From contig CM062296.1 in NCBI GenBank assembly GCA_031216915.1, positions 791,818,823 through 791,882,822 on the forward strand: 64,000 bases of DNA, read 5' to 3'. Both the position numbers and the translations under genes were made by a program. Under the pieces are notes generated by a model. The model was not told the DNA's origin and searched no databases. It saw only the letters and a list, made by a program, of their open reading frames with translations. This DNA is from Pictodentalium vernedei. Its lineage: Eukaryota; Mollusca; Scaphopoda; Dentaliida; Dentaliidae. Of the stretch, positions 21,635 through 33,947 are shown piece after piece (the first letter of the stretch is position 1; each line of letters starts with the position of its first letter).

Positions 21635-22690
21635 GTGAGTAAAGCCAATACAAAAAAAAAAAAATATTAGGTTAAGATGGAATTCCGGACAGAAGTCTAG
21701 AATTATTAATAGGAACCCCAAGCGGACCGTAGGCCCGCAAAGGGTTCCACATACCCAGTCAGATAAATGTGTTCCAGAACAGAATTCTCTATAGCCGTCA
21801 ATGTGATTTTTGAAGTGGACAGTAAATTTCAGTGAAAAAACCACGTAACTTCCGGTGTCGAATTGCCCATGCAATTGGAATTGGCCTGGCCCCCTCTGGG
21901 AATCAAATGTTTTTTGTTTCGCCTCAAAGCTTTGCGTGATACATTGGCCTACATATCTACACTTCAAGGGTAACCAGGCCTTCTCATCTGAGAACCGCGA
22001 CAAATCAGCGGCCGGCCAAAGTGTTACTATTATTACTCGAGTTCTGTCCTTCTGGAGGTTTGTCAAAATGCTCAGCAGATGATCTCGTCATTTCAGATCG
22101 AACTCTCAGTCCTGATGTCGTTGCAGCTTGTCTGCCAGTGATAACCTCAATCGAAAAAAACGTACATATAACCGATAATATAACTGATAATTGTTGTTAT
22201 ATTGGTGCGATTGTATACAGATATGCATTGACACGTACCTCGTGAAATATCAAGATGAACAGAAACTCAGTTGTTGAATTATCCGAATGTTAAGGTGTTG
22301 TAAAAGTAAGGAAAAGTTTGCTTGAAAAAAGGGTATACGGACGTTTCGTCCCCAAGCCGAGTCGTCCGCTTGTCAAGGAAAATATTGTCTGCACATTTTC
22401 TACATTTCGAACAAGACACCCACCCCCTACTAACGTGTGACATTTCCCCAGATTAAGCCCAATATTCTCACATATAAAGCCTCCTGATGTTGTATTTGTG
22501 TTAAGAGTGTGATGTACAACATCATCTTTAAGGTTTGAAACACAAATGATGTCATATATTGGCTGATATATTGATATGTTTTTAAAAAATTGCACAAGTT
22601 GGAAATGCACATTTTTGGTGCACTCAAGAGACTCACCCACCCCCACATCACGTCTTGCAAATTGTTGGTCCCCCCCCCAGGACCCCCCCC
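21635..22690. other. intron with unassigned open frames
   Basis: The minus strand from 22066 to about 21700 is open for over 100 codons, and a plus-strand acceptor-like CATTTCAG near 22096 opens about 49 codons to 22245. Neither has a matching second splice site or a family I recognise. A C-rich block (two runs) lies at 22670-22696. Confidence 0.35.
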
Positions 22691-22699
22691 CCCCCTGGA

Positions 22700-23210
22700 A
22701 TAATTGCAAAATTATAAGATTATGTTACGGAACTTAATATAACAAGTTTTGATGCATTTCTTAATATAATTATAACACGTTTTGATGCGTTTCTTAATAT
22801 TATTAATTCCTATAATACATTTGCTAATAATTTCGTGATTATTCATTGTAAAGCGCCGGTGATGCTCTTCCAAGAATAATTGCAAAATTATAAGATTATG
22901 TTGCAGAATTTTAATAAACCATAAATTTTGATGCGTTTCTTAATATAATTAATTCTTATAATACATTTGCTAATAATTTTGCTATTATTCATTGTAAAGA
23001 GATGGTGCGCCTCGATGAATACTTGCAAAATTATAAGATTATGTTGCAGAACTTAATATAACAAATTTTGTTGCATTTCTTAATATAATTAATTCTTATA
23101 ATACTTATGCTAATAATTTTGCAATTATTCACTGTAAGGTGCTGGTGGAGCTCTTCAATGAAAAATTGCAAAATTATAAGATTATGTTGTGGAACTTAAT
23201 ATACCGTACA
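22700..23210 (+). repeat. AT-rich tandem repeat, about 3.3 units
   Basis: TTGCAAAATTATAAGATTATG recurs at 22704, 22880, 23033 and 23166. Each unit also holds TTTCTTAATATAATTAATTC and ATTATTCATTGTAAAG. Spacing falls from 176 to 153 to 133 bases. Nearby, a 26-base unit (GGAGGTACATTAAGATATAT..) is doubled at about 23365-23417. Confidence 0.85.
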
Positions 23211-23417
23211 TATACTTTAAGAACTTTTACTGTAATAATATAATTTTTATTGGTAATCCATTGAATAAACAGTAATTAAAATTTATTAGATGGCTGGATA
23301 GTTTATTTTGTTCTGACATTTCTGTTTTCAGAATTTCATACACATATATGAAATTTAATTCAAGGAGGTACATTAAGATATATTACAATGGAGGTACATT
23401 AAGATATATTACAATAG

Positions 23418-25100
23418 GTAATATACGATAAATTATACAATAAAATTATTATATAAATAAAAAATGATTAAAAATGCAATACTTGAATACTTTCCCCCAG
23501 CGAACGAGTTTCGGACGTGTTGGGTATAATTGTAGAGGACGACTTGGGTAAAATTGCAGCGGACGATTTGGTTAGCAGACGAAATGGGTGTAATTCGAAA
23601 AAGTGATACTGATAGGTTGCTTTCAGTCCCGTTAGAAACCAAAACAAAGTAATAATGTGTTACTTTTTGGTGCATCTGTATTTCTGAACAGTGCTTCGTA
23701 GTTTCAAAAACTAAAAAATGGAAAATAATAACCCTTTTGGATATTTACCGCCATTGAAAATGGCATGTCATCTTTTTCGGGAACTGGGGGAATCTTCAGC
23801 CTGGGGAGAACTAGGCCCAGGGAAGAATCATCCAAAAGAAAAGCAGTACACATCTGTTAGGATATTTTAGATACGCTACGATATTCGTTTTAACTCCTGA
23901 AAATAATTCTTAAAAAAAATATTAATAGATTGTTCGATATTAATTGAAAAATATTAATATAATATATCGTCGGGCAATTATCTCTGCAGTGAATTCACAT
24001 TCAATGTGTTCTGTAATAGGGCCTAATTAACGTCTCTCATCTGTTAGAATGATATCCAATCACTTCGGCTCCAAGTCATTTCGTCCTCTGGTCAATTCGA
24101 CCTCAAAGTCATCTCTGTCCTAGTCACTTTGGTCCCTTGGTCATTTCGGCACCATTTTAAGTGTAGAGATCTATAAAGCTCAGTGCATAGTTCATGTTTA
24201 GAAATAATGGGTAATTACCTTTATTAAGTAATGTTCAGTTATTTGTATTTACATAGTGTACAGAACAGTTATACATGACATTAAAAATTATCCATGTGTT
24301 CAATTTTACATACATTTAAGATGCTATCTGTATAAGTAAGAGAAATTATTTTACTTTGAAATTTTGCAAAGTACCGGAATATGCAGTCATTTATTCATAT
24401 TGTTATGCACAATTCCTAGTCACCTTCCAGTTTGAGGTTCACAGGGTTTCTTTTTCTTTTTTTTTTCTGAAACAACCACCAAACTGCGATTTTGATACTA
24501 CCATAAATATGTCCACATTTTCTAAAACACAGAGCAGAATCCTTGTAGTTATGCGCAATTCCTAGTTCCCTTCCAGTTCGATGTCCACGGAGGTCTGATC
24601 CCAGTGCCCCACTTCCAAGGCGTACACTCAAACCAAATCACATTACTTACCCTCGCTTCCGGCTCTCATAGATTCATAAGCAAATAAAATTATTCAGGTC
24701 ACAAGTGATTTCAAATCCCACATAGTCCATGTGCATCTTCGACATGCTGAAACTTTTCTTTTATTTATTCATCATGACACAAAATCTACTAGACATATAT
24801 CATGTATACCTGAATATCTAATTGAGAGATATATATGTTGAAAAAAAATTAAATAGAAAAATGTTAAAATTCAAACAATATTTGAAAATATTTAAAGAGG
24901 CCGAAATGACCTGGTATATTGGGGCTGAATTGACCTGAGGCTGTAATGACTGGGGCCAAAATGACTTGGGGCCAAAGTGACTGGAATTCGTGAGAATTGC
25001 ATCCAAACTGTCCTCCAACAATTTGACCCAAACTGGATACTAATCTAACCCAAACCATCCTTTGGCAATTTGCCCCAAACTGTTCTCCAGAATAGGGACA
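23418..25100. repeat. degenerate short-period minisatellite on both strands
   Basis: Phrases of 17-20 bases recur: GGACGATTTGG near 23565, GTCATTTCGGCACC near 24143, and GGGGCCAAAATGACTTGG near 24952 with AATTTGACCCAAACTGG near 25020. The 24050-24155 block is in the opposite orientation to the 24895-24995 block. Between them is AT-rich DNA with a doubled ATTCCTAGT..CTTCCAGTT phrase (24410, 24560). Confidence 0.6.
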
Positions 25101-25112
25101 CATGATTCTTAT

Positions 25113-25429
25113 TGATTTATTTATTGGGGTTTAATGACACTTCGATAGCCAGGGTCACTTCATGTCGGACAGTTTTACAGGTGGGAAAAGCCAGAGAGAA
25201 CCACAGAGCAATTACAAACATCTAACGTACAAACAGCACACACACTGGGTTAGCATTGGTTGAAGACAAGTGTACGATTGACATGCAGTATGCCTTGGTA
25301 CGCAATGGCACTACGTGGGCAGTGGGAATGAAGTGTATTGCCCAAGGAAACAAAGTGGTTGCCACAGGTGGAATTTGATAGAGGACCCTTTGGCTTGCAG
25401 CCTTCACCTCTAAGTACTGAGCCCTTTAA
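25113..25429 (-). mobile_element. tRNA-derived SINE, diverged
   Basis: Read on the minus strand, it has a degraded tRNA-like head near 25425, the CCTTGGGCAATACACTTC block, and a GTTAAACCCCAATAAATAAAT-type tail near 25116. No duplication was identified. Confidence 0.75.
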
Positions 25430-25536
25430 CCTTCAAAACTGTATAGTACCAGCTAAAACATTTTGTAGAATGACCGCATGAAAATTTCACAAGTACATAG
25501 TTTCATTATTAGTTTGTGATATTTGTTTTTGCTGTA

Positions 25537-26274
25537 CAGTGGAACCCTGTTAATTGAAGAGCCACTTTGCCAATAACATTATTCAATTAGCAGGAGTATT
25601 CAATTAACAGGGATTGTGTCACTTTCCTGTATTCCAGAGATAAACTTAGCATTTATTCTATTATATTTGTTTCACAGAGCTCCATGAGCTCTGTCAAACA
25701 AGATATAATAGATTAAATGCCTGTATTGAATGTACTGAGGCCAAATTGGTCTATAACCAAAGGAAAACTGGGAAGAGTCAGGGCAATTTCTCAACATGTT
25801 ACAAGATTTTTTATTCAATTAACAGGAGATTACTCTATAACCTATATTCAATTACCAGGTCAAATTTGTACTGGAGGTAAATGGTTTTGTGTTGGGAAAT
25901 TATATTCTATTAACAGGGATACAGTTAAAACTAGAAGTCCTAACATGAAATGCGCACAAATAGCACGTTGATTTGCACGTTAATCTATGTGTTATGACCA
26001 TAGTAAGGCTATCATATTCTGTAGATATGGCCTGTGCACAAGCAATGTTTCAGCCAATGGACCTCCGGGTAACCCGGAGGTCCATTGGCAGAAACATTGC
26101 CTGTGTTTACTATGAGTAATCAGGAGAACCTGCCATGCTTTGGATGCCATTCGATATGGCAATTGCGCGCAATTCCTACGCGCAATTAAGCCTAGATAAC
26201 CGCACAATTCGGGACAGGACTTCTAGTTTCAACTGTATACAATTAAGATATATCCAATTAAGTGGGCACAACTG
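25537..26274 (+). mobile_element. pogo-like TA-flanked MITE hosting a family A MITE
   Basis: It is flanked by TA. The left end is CAGTGGAACCCTGTTAATTG and the right end is CCAATTAAGTGGGCACAACTG, an imperfect inverted pair of the pogo/Tigger style. TTCAATTAACAGG phrases recur inside, with a CAGAGCTCCATGAGCTCTG hairpin near 25684. No transposase is visible. Confidence 0.7.
25922..26235 (+). mobile_element. family A MITE, intact, nested
   Basis: It is TA-flanked with ends CAGTTAAAACTAGAAGTCCT and AGGACTTCTAGTTTCAACTG, and a central ACCTCCGGGTAACCCGGAGG hairpin. It sits inside the pogo-like element. A poly-C run then (AC)n follows at 26280-26312. Confidence 0.93.
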
Positions 26275-26281
26275 TATAACC

Positions 26282-26312
<31 letters not shown>

Positions 26313-26360
26313 ACCCCAATCAAAACCATCATTCAAAGGTCTTGGATTCAGCAAATTTGA

Positions 26361-26615
26361 TTTCTTTATTTATTGGGTTTAACAACAATTTTCACAGCCA
26401 GGGCCACCCAACAGTTTTACTGGGGGAGGAACCCAGCCAGAGCACCCAGAGAGAACTACCGAGCAACAATGACAAGCAACTGTCAGCTTCTCAACATTGT
26501 AACTCCAAGCAAGCAGGGTTAGCATTGGTTGAAGACAAGTGCACCATCGATGTGCAGTACGCCTTATTTCAGTTGTCGCAATTGGGATTCGAGCTGAGAA
26601 CCTCTCACAGCTTGT
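26361..26615 (-). mobile_element. tRNA-derived SINE, partial
   Basis: The minus-strand tail GTTAAACCCAATAAATAAAG is followed by body text shared with 25113-25429 (ACAGTTTTAC, AGAGAACTACCGAGCAAC, GGTTAGCATTGGTTGAAGAC). The tRNA head (about 26590-26615) is barely recognisable. Confidence 0.7.
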
Positions 26616-27404
26616 TTTGGGAAGTTTTTTTTTGTTCCAGCTTCATTAAGGTTTGTTTCATATCGCACTTGTAATTTTGTCATAATTAGTAATCATAAAT
26701 CCTTAACATAAAACAATAGAAAAAATGCATAGAATATTTAAAAAAAAAAATTCTGTGAGGATTTGACCTCAAGAGGTGATGACATTCGACCACGACTGAG
26801 ACCGAATATTCTAAGAAAAAGTATGAGGGCTGAATCTTCCTGTGACTGAATCTTCCTGAACCCCCTTTTTTCAAACTAAATTGCCCATTACTTATAAAGC
26901 ACCATAACTAAGGCAAAAACAATACTATGAAATTTCCAAGTCTGAAATTCTATAAATTCCAAATAAATTTACACAAATTATATAGCAAAATGAAGGATGT
27001 GGTGTATAGTATGTGTGCATCTCACACACTGACACACAGTCGCCATCAGACATCAGCGGATCCTGAAAGTGTGCTATCAGTACCATATTTGTACCATAAT
27101 TGATAATAATAAAATAATATTTCATAAGAACAACAAACACAGGAATTCAAAATGCAGCCTCAAGGCAGCATGGTGGTGAATGCCAATGCTGTCCCATTGT
27201 CCTTGAAAGGGGGAGTCCTTTACAAAATAGGTTTTTGTTTTGTGATACTCTGGATACTCCCCATTTTTAGCTCAGCTTTGACAAAGTCATATTTAAGGTT
27301 GTGTCATAGCCCGTTGTCCGTCTGTTTGGGAACAACAATTCAATACGACTCGGGCTTCCGTCTGTTTGGGAACAACAATTCAATACGACTCGGGCTAGAG
27401 GTTG

Positions 27405-28870
27405 TATTTATGAACCGATCTTTACGAAACTTCTTGGGTACCTTTGTTATCACCGTGGGACGAGAACGAGTGTTTTTGGGTGCGGTCCAAAATGCAAGAT
27501 GGCCTCCAGCAGCCATTTTGTACAGAAATTAGTGCAATCAGTGTTTTGTACAGAACTTCTGTATGAAAGTTCTGATTTGAACAAATTTTTGTGAATGTTT
27601 AGTAACATGGAGTACATCACATATAATACAGGTTTTTTTCTCGTGCTGAAATTATGCAAATTAGATGAACTTTAAGTTATTCAGTGCTACTTACATGTAT
27701 ACCCAGTAAGTGCACATGCCAATATGGCTCGGGCTAGGCTGTATTTATGAACTGATCTTCATGAAACTTCTTGGGTACCTTTGCTATCACCTTGGGATGA
27801 GAATGAGTGTTTTTGGGTGCGGTCCAAAATTCAATATGGCTACCAGTGGCCATTTTGTACCGAAATTAGGTACAATCAGTTTTTTGTACAGAACTTCTAT
27901 ACAACGTGGGCTAGAGGCCGTAATTATGAATCAATCTTTACAAAATTTCTTGGGTACCTTTGTTATCACCATGGGGTTAGAATGAGTGTTTTGGGGAGGA
28001 GTCCAAAATTCTAGATGGCTGCCGGCAGCTATTTTGTACTGAAAATGAAATTACTGCAATCAGTTTTTTGTACAGAACTTCTGTATGAAAGTTCTGATTT
28101 GAATAAATTTGTGTATCATTGTTTAGTAACATGGAATTCATCACATAAAATACAGGTTTTTTTTCTTGTACAGAAATTATGCAAATTAGACAAACTTTTG
28201 ATTTATTCAGTACTACTTATACACAGTAAGTACACATGTCAATACGGTTCGGGCTAGGGGCTGTATTTATGAACCGATCGTCACCAAGCTTCTTGGGTAC
28301 CTTTGTTATCACCTAGGGACGAGAATGAGTGTTTTGGGGTGCGATCCAAAATTCAAGATGGCTGCCAGAGGCCATTTTGTACCAAAATTAGATACAATCA
28401 GTTTTTTGTACACAACTTCTATACGGCTCAGGCTAGAGGCTAGAGCCCGTATTTATGAACCAATCTTTACGAAACGTCTTGGGTACCTTTGTTATCACCG
28501 TGGGATGAGAGCGAGTGTTTTTGGGTGCAGTTCGAAATTCAAGATGGCCACTAGCAGCCATTTTGTACCAAAATTAGTGCAATCAGTTTTTTGTACAGAA
28601 CTTCTGTATGAAAGTTCTGATTTGAATAAATTTTTGTATGAATGTTTAGTAACATGGAATACATCACAAAAAATACTGTATAATACAGGTTTTTTTCTCT
28701 TGCAGAAATTATGCAAATTAGATGACCTTTGATTTATTCAGTGCTTCTTATACACTGTAAGTGCACATGTCAATACGCTAAGGCTGGAGGCTGTATTTAT
28801 GAACCGATCTTCATGAAACTTCTTGGGTACCTTTGTTATCACCTTGGGATGAGAACAAGTGTTTTTGGGT
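27405..28870 (+). repeat. minisatellite with alternating short and long units
   Basis: The phrase TATTTATGAACCGATC recurs (with variation) near 27405, 27742, 27920, 28263, 28450 and 28793. Gaps alternate around 340 and 180 bases, giving a higher-order unit of about 521-530 bases. Each unit holds CAAGATGGC..GCCATTTTGTAC. The array begins with a TTTTTAGCTCA head at 27266, linking it to the AGCTCACC elements further right. Confidence 0.85.
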
Positions 28871-29084
28871 GCGGCCCGAAATTAAAGATGGCTGCCGGCT
28901 TCCACACTGTTGCTTACTGAGGTGAAGTCACTTTACCATTACCAAGCTACCTACTAAATACCTAAGGGAAGATTTTTCAGTGCACTCTTATTACTTCAGT
29001 GCCCATAATTCTCAAATATGACATTAAAATCAATCACATACTTATACTGCTTAAATCTATTCACATAATCAGAATACACCATCA

Positions 29085-29432
29085 GGGGTGCATTAGCTCA
29101 GTAGGTAGAGGTGCAGACTGCAAGCCGAGAGATCCTCGGTTCGAATCCACCTGCGGCAACAGCTTTGTGTCCTTGGGCAAGACACTTCACCCTCCACTAC
29201 CCATGTGGGGGCAAGGTATGCTGTGTACTAAGGCATACTGCATGTTCTTGGTGCACCTGTCTTCGAACAAGGCTAACCCAGCTTGTGTAGTATGTTGGGG
29301 AGCTCACAGTTGCTTGCCATTGCTCAGTGGTTCTCCTGGGGTACTCTAGTTTCCTCCATCCATAAAACTGCCATGGTCACAATAAGCTGTTGTGCAGATA
29401 AATGTGACCTTAAACACCAATAAATAAATAAT
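29085..29432 (+). mobile_element. tRNA-derived SINE (tRNA-Cys-like head)
   Basis: It begins GGGGTGCATTAGCTCAGTAGG with a GGTTCGAATCC B box and GCA in the anticodon-like position. The central GTCCTTGGGCAAGACACTTC and tail GACCTTAAACACCAATAAAT follow. It is part of duplication unit 1. Confidence 0.88.
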
Positions 29433-31984
29433 AAAAAGAACACACCACCTCATACCCGTTTAGACTCTCCAGTTTTCATTCACCTTGGTATCCCTCGGTT
29501 TGCCTTGATGTTTAGTATGCCCGCCAGAAAAGGAATGATTTCTTTTTCTAAAAGAGCAAAACAAGAAACAGTAATTTTTAACAGGTAGTAACGAAATAAT
29601 TTTCATGAAGCTCACAATTTTATCTTAGCTAATAGCTGAAAAAACGCAGGGTGATATTTGCAAATCTTATTTTATTACTGGCACCAGATACTGGTAATGA
29701 AAATTGCTGTTTGTCATCAATACTTGATCAAGTTTCTGACAAAGCACATTATACTATTCCAGTATGTTAGCGACTGGACATAAGCGCACAATTTGATGTT
29801 GGTTTACCACTATATACTGGTGCTTAGCCAGGAAATCTAAGTTACATGTAGGGGCAAGAGTAATATCTAGTGGGAGTGGGGCCGGGTAATAAGGGAATAT
29901 GATGCACAGAATCACCTGAGCCACATAGCAGTGAGATAGGGGCGAGGACAAGAGGGTGTGTGACCCTCTCATCAGTGGAGGGGTCGGGTGCACCTCCCCC
30001 CACCCCCCAAAAAATTTGAAATTCAAGACAGTAAAACACAATTACCTTGACTCTGTGTCCATTTGTGTCCATAATAAGTTGCGAACAAGCATAAATATCT
30101 AGATATTAAAATGTCTTTTGGGATGTTCATTATATGGGTTAACAGGAGAGAGGGGTGGGGGCATGAATGCAATTGGGGACCGAATATTCTCAGAAAAAAT
30201 ATGGGGGCTGAATCTTCCTGTGACTGAATATTCATGAACCCCTTTTTTTCAAACTAAATTGCCCATTACTTATAAAGCACCATAACTAAGGCAAAAACAA
30301 TACTATGAAATTTACAAGTCTGAAATTCTATAAATTCCAAATAAATTTACACAAATTATATAGCAAAATGAAGGATGTGGTGTATAGAACCCCAAAAGTA
30401 TGTGTGCACCTCACGCACTGACACACAGTCGACATCAGACATCAGCGGTTCCTGAAAGTGTGCTATCGGTACCATATTTGTACCACAACTGATAATAATA
30501 AAATAATATTTCATTAGAACAACAAACACAGGAATTCAAAATGCAGCCTCAAGGCAGCATGGTGGTGAATGCCAACACTGCCCCATTGTCCTTGAAAGGA
30601 GGAGTCCTTTACAAATAGGTTTTTGTTTTGTGATACTCTGGACACTCTCCATTTTTAGCTCAACTTTGACAAAGTCAAATTTAAGGTTATGTCATGGCCC
30701 ATTGTCCGTCTGTTCGGGAACAGCAATTCAATACGGCTCAGGCTAGAGGCTGTATTTATGAACCGATCTTTACGAAACTTCTTGAGTACCTTTGTTATCA
30801 CGTGGGACGAGAACGAGTGTTTTTGGGTGCGGTCCAAAATTCAAGATGGCCTCCAGCAGCCATTTTGTACAGAAATTAGTGCAATCAGCGTTTTTGTACA
30901 GAACTTCTGTATGAAAGGTCTGATTTGAATAACTTTTTGTATGAATGTTTAGTAACATGGAGTACATCACATATAATACAGGTTTTTTTCTCGTGCTGAA
31001 ATTATGCAAATTAGATGAACTTTAAGTTATTCAGTGCTACTTACATGTATACCCAGTAAGTGCACATGCCAATATGGCTCGGGCTAGGCTGTATTTATGA
31101 ACTGATCTTCATGAAACTTCTTGGGTACCTTTGTTATCACCTTGGGATGAGAATGAGTGTTTTGGGGTGCAGTCCAAAATTCAAGATGGCTACCAGTGGC
31201 CATTTTGTACTGAAATTAGGTACAATCAGTTTTTTGTACAGAACTTCTATACAACTTGGGCTAGAGGCCGTATTTATGAACCGATCTTTACGAAATTTCT
31301 TGGGTACCTTTGTTATCACCATGATGTTAGAATGAGTGTTTTTGGGGGGAGTCCAAAATTCTAGATGGCCGCCGGCAGCTATTTTGTACTGAAATTACTG
31401 CAATCAGTTTTTTGTACGGAACTTCTGTATGAAAGTTCTGATTTGAATAAATTTGTGTATGATTGTTTAGTAACATGGAATGCATCACATAAAATACAGG
31501 TTTTTTTTCTTGTACAGAAATTATGCAAATTAGATGAACTTTGATTTATTCAGTGCTACTTATACACAGTAAGTACACATGTCAATACGGATTGGGCTAG
31601 GGGCTGTATTTATGAACGGATCTTCACCAAGCTTCTTGCATACCTTTGTTATCACCTAGGGACGAGAACGAGTGTTTTGGGGTGCGATCCAAAATTCAAG
31701 ATGGCTGCCAGTGGCCATTTTGTACCAAAATTAGGTCCAATCAGTTTTTTGTACACAACTTCTATACGGCTCAGGCTAGTGGCCGTATTTATGAACCGAT
31801 CTTTACGAAACGTCTTGGGTACTTTTATGAGAGCGAGTGTTTTTGGGTGCAGTTCGAAATTCAAGATGGCCACTAGCAGCCAATTTGTACTAAAATTAGT
31901 GCGATCAGTTTTTTTGTACAGAACTTCTGTATGAAAGTTCTGATTTGAATAAATTTTTGTATGAATGTTTAGTAACATGGAATA

Positions 31985-32298
31985 CAGTTAAAACTAAAAG
32001 TCCTGTCCTGAAATGCGCACAAATAGCACGTCGATATGCGTGTTAATCTACGCGATATGACCATAGTAAGGCAATCAAATTCTGTAAATATGGCCTGTGC
32101 ACAAGCAATGTTTCAGCCAATGGACCTCCGGGTAACCCGGAGGTCCGATGGCAGAAACATTGCCCGTGTTTGCTATAAGTAACCAGGAGAACCTGCCGTG
32201 CTTTGGATGCCATTCGATATGACAATTGCGCGCAATTCATACGCGCAATTAAGCCTAGATAAGCACACAGTTCGTGACAGGACTTCTAGTTTTAACTG
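31985..32298 (+). mobile_element. family A MITE with a demonstrable empty site
   Basis: TA flanks both sides, with ends CAGTTAAAACTAAAAGTCCTG and AGGACTTCTAGTTTTAACTG. The paralogous position in unit 1 reads GGAATACATCAC (28656-28667) with a single TA at 28660-28661. Insertion therefore followed the segmental duplication. Confidence 0.96.
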
Positions 32299-32726
32299 TA
32301 CATCACAAAAAATACTGTATAATACAGGTTTTTTTCTCTTGCAGAAATTATGCAAATTAGATGACCTTTAATTTATCAGTGCTACTTATACACTGTAAGT
32401 GCACATGTCAATACACTTAGTCTGGAGGCTGTATTTATGAACCGATCTTCATGAAACTTCTTGGGTACCTTTGTTATCACCTTGGGATGAGAACGTGTGT
32501 TTTTTGGGTGTGGCGGCCCGATATTAAAGATGGCTGCCAGCTTTCACACTGTTGCTTACTGAGGTGAAGTCACTTTACCATTACCAAGCTACCTACTAAA
32601 TACCAAAGGGAAGATTTTTCAGCACACTCTTATTACTTCAGCACCCATAATTCTCAAATATGGCATTAAAACCAATCACATACTAGTACTGCTTAAATCT
32701 ATTTACATAATCAGAATACACCATCA

Positions 32727-33074
32727 GGGGTGCATTAGCTCAGTAGGTAGAGGTGCAGACTGCAAGCCGAGAGATCCTCGGTTCGAATCCCACCTGCAGC
32801 AACAGCTTTGTGTCCTTGGGCAAGTCACTTCACCCCACTACCCATGTGGGGGCAAGGTATGCTGTGTACTAAGGCATACTGCATGTTCTTGGTGCACCTG
32901 TCTTCAAACAAGGCTAACCGTGCTTGTGTAGTATGTTGGGGAGCTCACAGCTGCTTGCCATTGCTCAGTGGTTCTCCTGGGTACTCTAGTTTCCTCCATC
33001 CATAAAACTGCCATGGTCACAATAAGCTGTTGTGCAGATAAATGTGACCTTAAACACCAATAAATAAATAATAA
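32727..33074 (+). mobile_element. tRNA-derived SINE, duplicated copy
   Basis: This is the same SINE as 29085-29432, carried along by the segmental duplication. It is not an independent insertion, because the flanks match on both sides. Confidence 0.88.
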
Positions 33075-33711
33075 AAAGAACACACCACCTCATACCCGTT
33101 TCTCTCCTGTTTTCCTTCACCTTGGTATCCCTCGGTTGCCTCGGTGTTTAGTATGCCCGCCAGAAAAGGAGTGATTTCTTTTTCTAAAAGAGCAAAACAA
33201 GAAACGGTAATTTTTAACAGGTAGTTACGAAATAATTTTCATGAAGCGCACAATTTTATGTTAGTTAATAGCTGAAAAAAATGCAGGGTGATATTTGCAA
33301 ATCTTATTTTATTACTGGCACCAGGTACTGGTAATGAAAATTGTTGTTTGTCATCAATACTTGATCAGGTTTCTGACAAAGCTCATTATACTATTCCAAT
33401 ATGTTAGCTACTGTACATAAGCACACAATTTGATGTTAGTTTACCATTATACTGGTGCTAAGCCAGGATATCTAAGTTACATGTAGGGGTAAGAGTAATA
33501 CATGTATCTAGTGGGAGTCATAAAGAATATGATGCACAGAATCACCTGAGCCACATAGCAGTGAGATAGGGGTGAGGACAAGAGGGTGTGTGACCATCTC
33601 ATCAGTGGAGGGGTCTGGTGCACCCCCCCCCAAAAAAAAAAAAACAAAAACAAAAAAAAACAACAAAATTTGAAATTCAAGACAGTAAAACACAATTACC
33701 TTGACTCTGTG

Positions 33712-33947
33712 CTGCTGTGTACTAGTCACTTTCTGTGGGTGGGCAATATTTCTGCGGATGCAATGATATTAGTTTTCAAACATTGTTTACAGCAATAATC
33801 GTCAAAAATTTTATTAATGAACCACAGGATACAATTCGGTGCTTCATTAATTAAAATTTTATTGATGATGATTTTCTATTACCTGGAAAAAACATGCATG
33901 GACATCATGCACTGCCCATGCAAGGATTATGACCAGCAACTGTACTG
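33712..33947 (+). mobile_element. TA-flanked MITE family I, left end truncated
   Basis: It aligns with 39682-39937: GGGCAATATTTC, GCTTCATTAATTAAAATTTT and the right end GCAACTGTACTG|TA. The left end is lost at the duplication boundary. Confidence 0.7.

Larger units (their letters stand above)
26800..30060 (+). repeat. tandem segmental duplication, unit 1
   Basis: From GACCGAATATTCT onward this unit aligns with 30178-33711 at an offset of about 3378 bases, including the same internal minisatellite, SINE and flanks. About 118 bases (30061-30177) separate the units. A perfect 40-bp doubling (TCTGTTTGGGAACAACAATT.. at 27321 and 27361) is unique to this unit. No coding exon was found. Confidence 0.9.
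30178..33711 (+). repeat. tandem segmental duplication, unit 2
   Basis: This is the second copy of 26800-30060. It carries the same minisatellite (about 30753-32510) and SINE. It differs mainly by the MITE at 31985-32298, missing bases around 31815, and poly-A/C changes near 33625. Confidence 0.9.

Noticed and set aside
21590..22066. 158-codon minus-strand ORF
   Set aside because: It overlaps the well-supported Thr-rich exon and a low-complexity end, and has no motif I recognise. It is treated as chance or an old relic.
22096..22245. Phase-1 exon after CATTTCAG
   Set aside because: The frame runs to a stop without a donor or a recognisable domain, and upstream pyrimidines are few. It is too weak to add to the gene.
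23331..23360. Strong acceptor TTTCTGTTTTCAG followed by AA in phase 1
   Set aside because: The frame meets TGA after six codons and there is no donor. It is unlikely to be an exon unless it forms a truncated isoform.
27319..27400. CAATACGACTC as a phage T7-type promoter
   Set aside because: It lacks the rest of the promoter and is part of a 40-bp doubling inside a minisatellite; the resemblance is accidental.
29085..29150. tRNA-Cys gene
   Set aside because: The tRNA-like head continues into SINE body and tail and occurs in several copies; it is a SINE promoter, not a gene.
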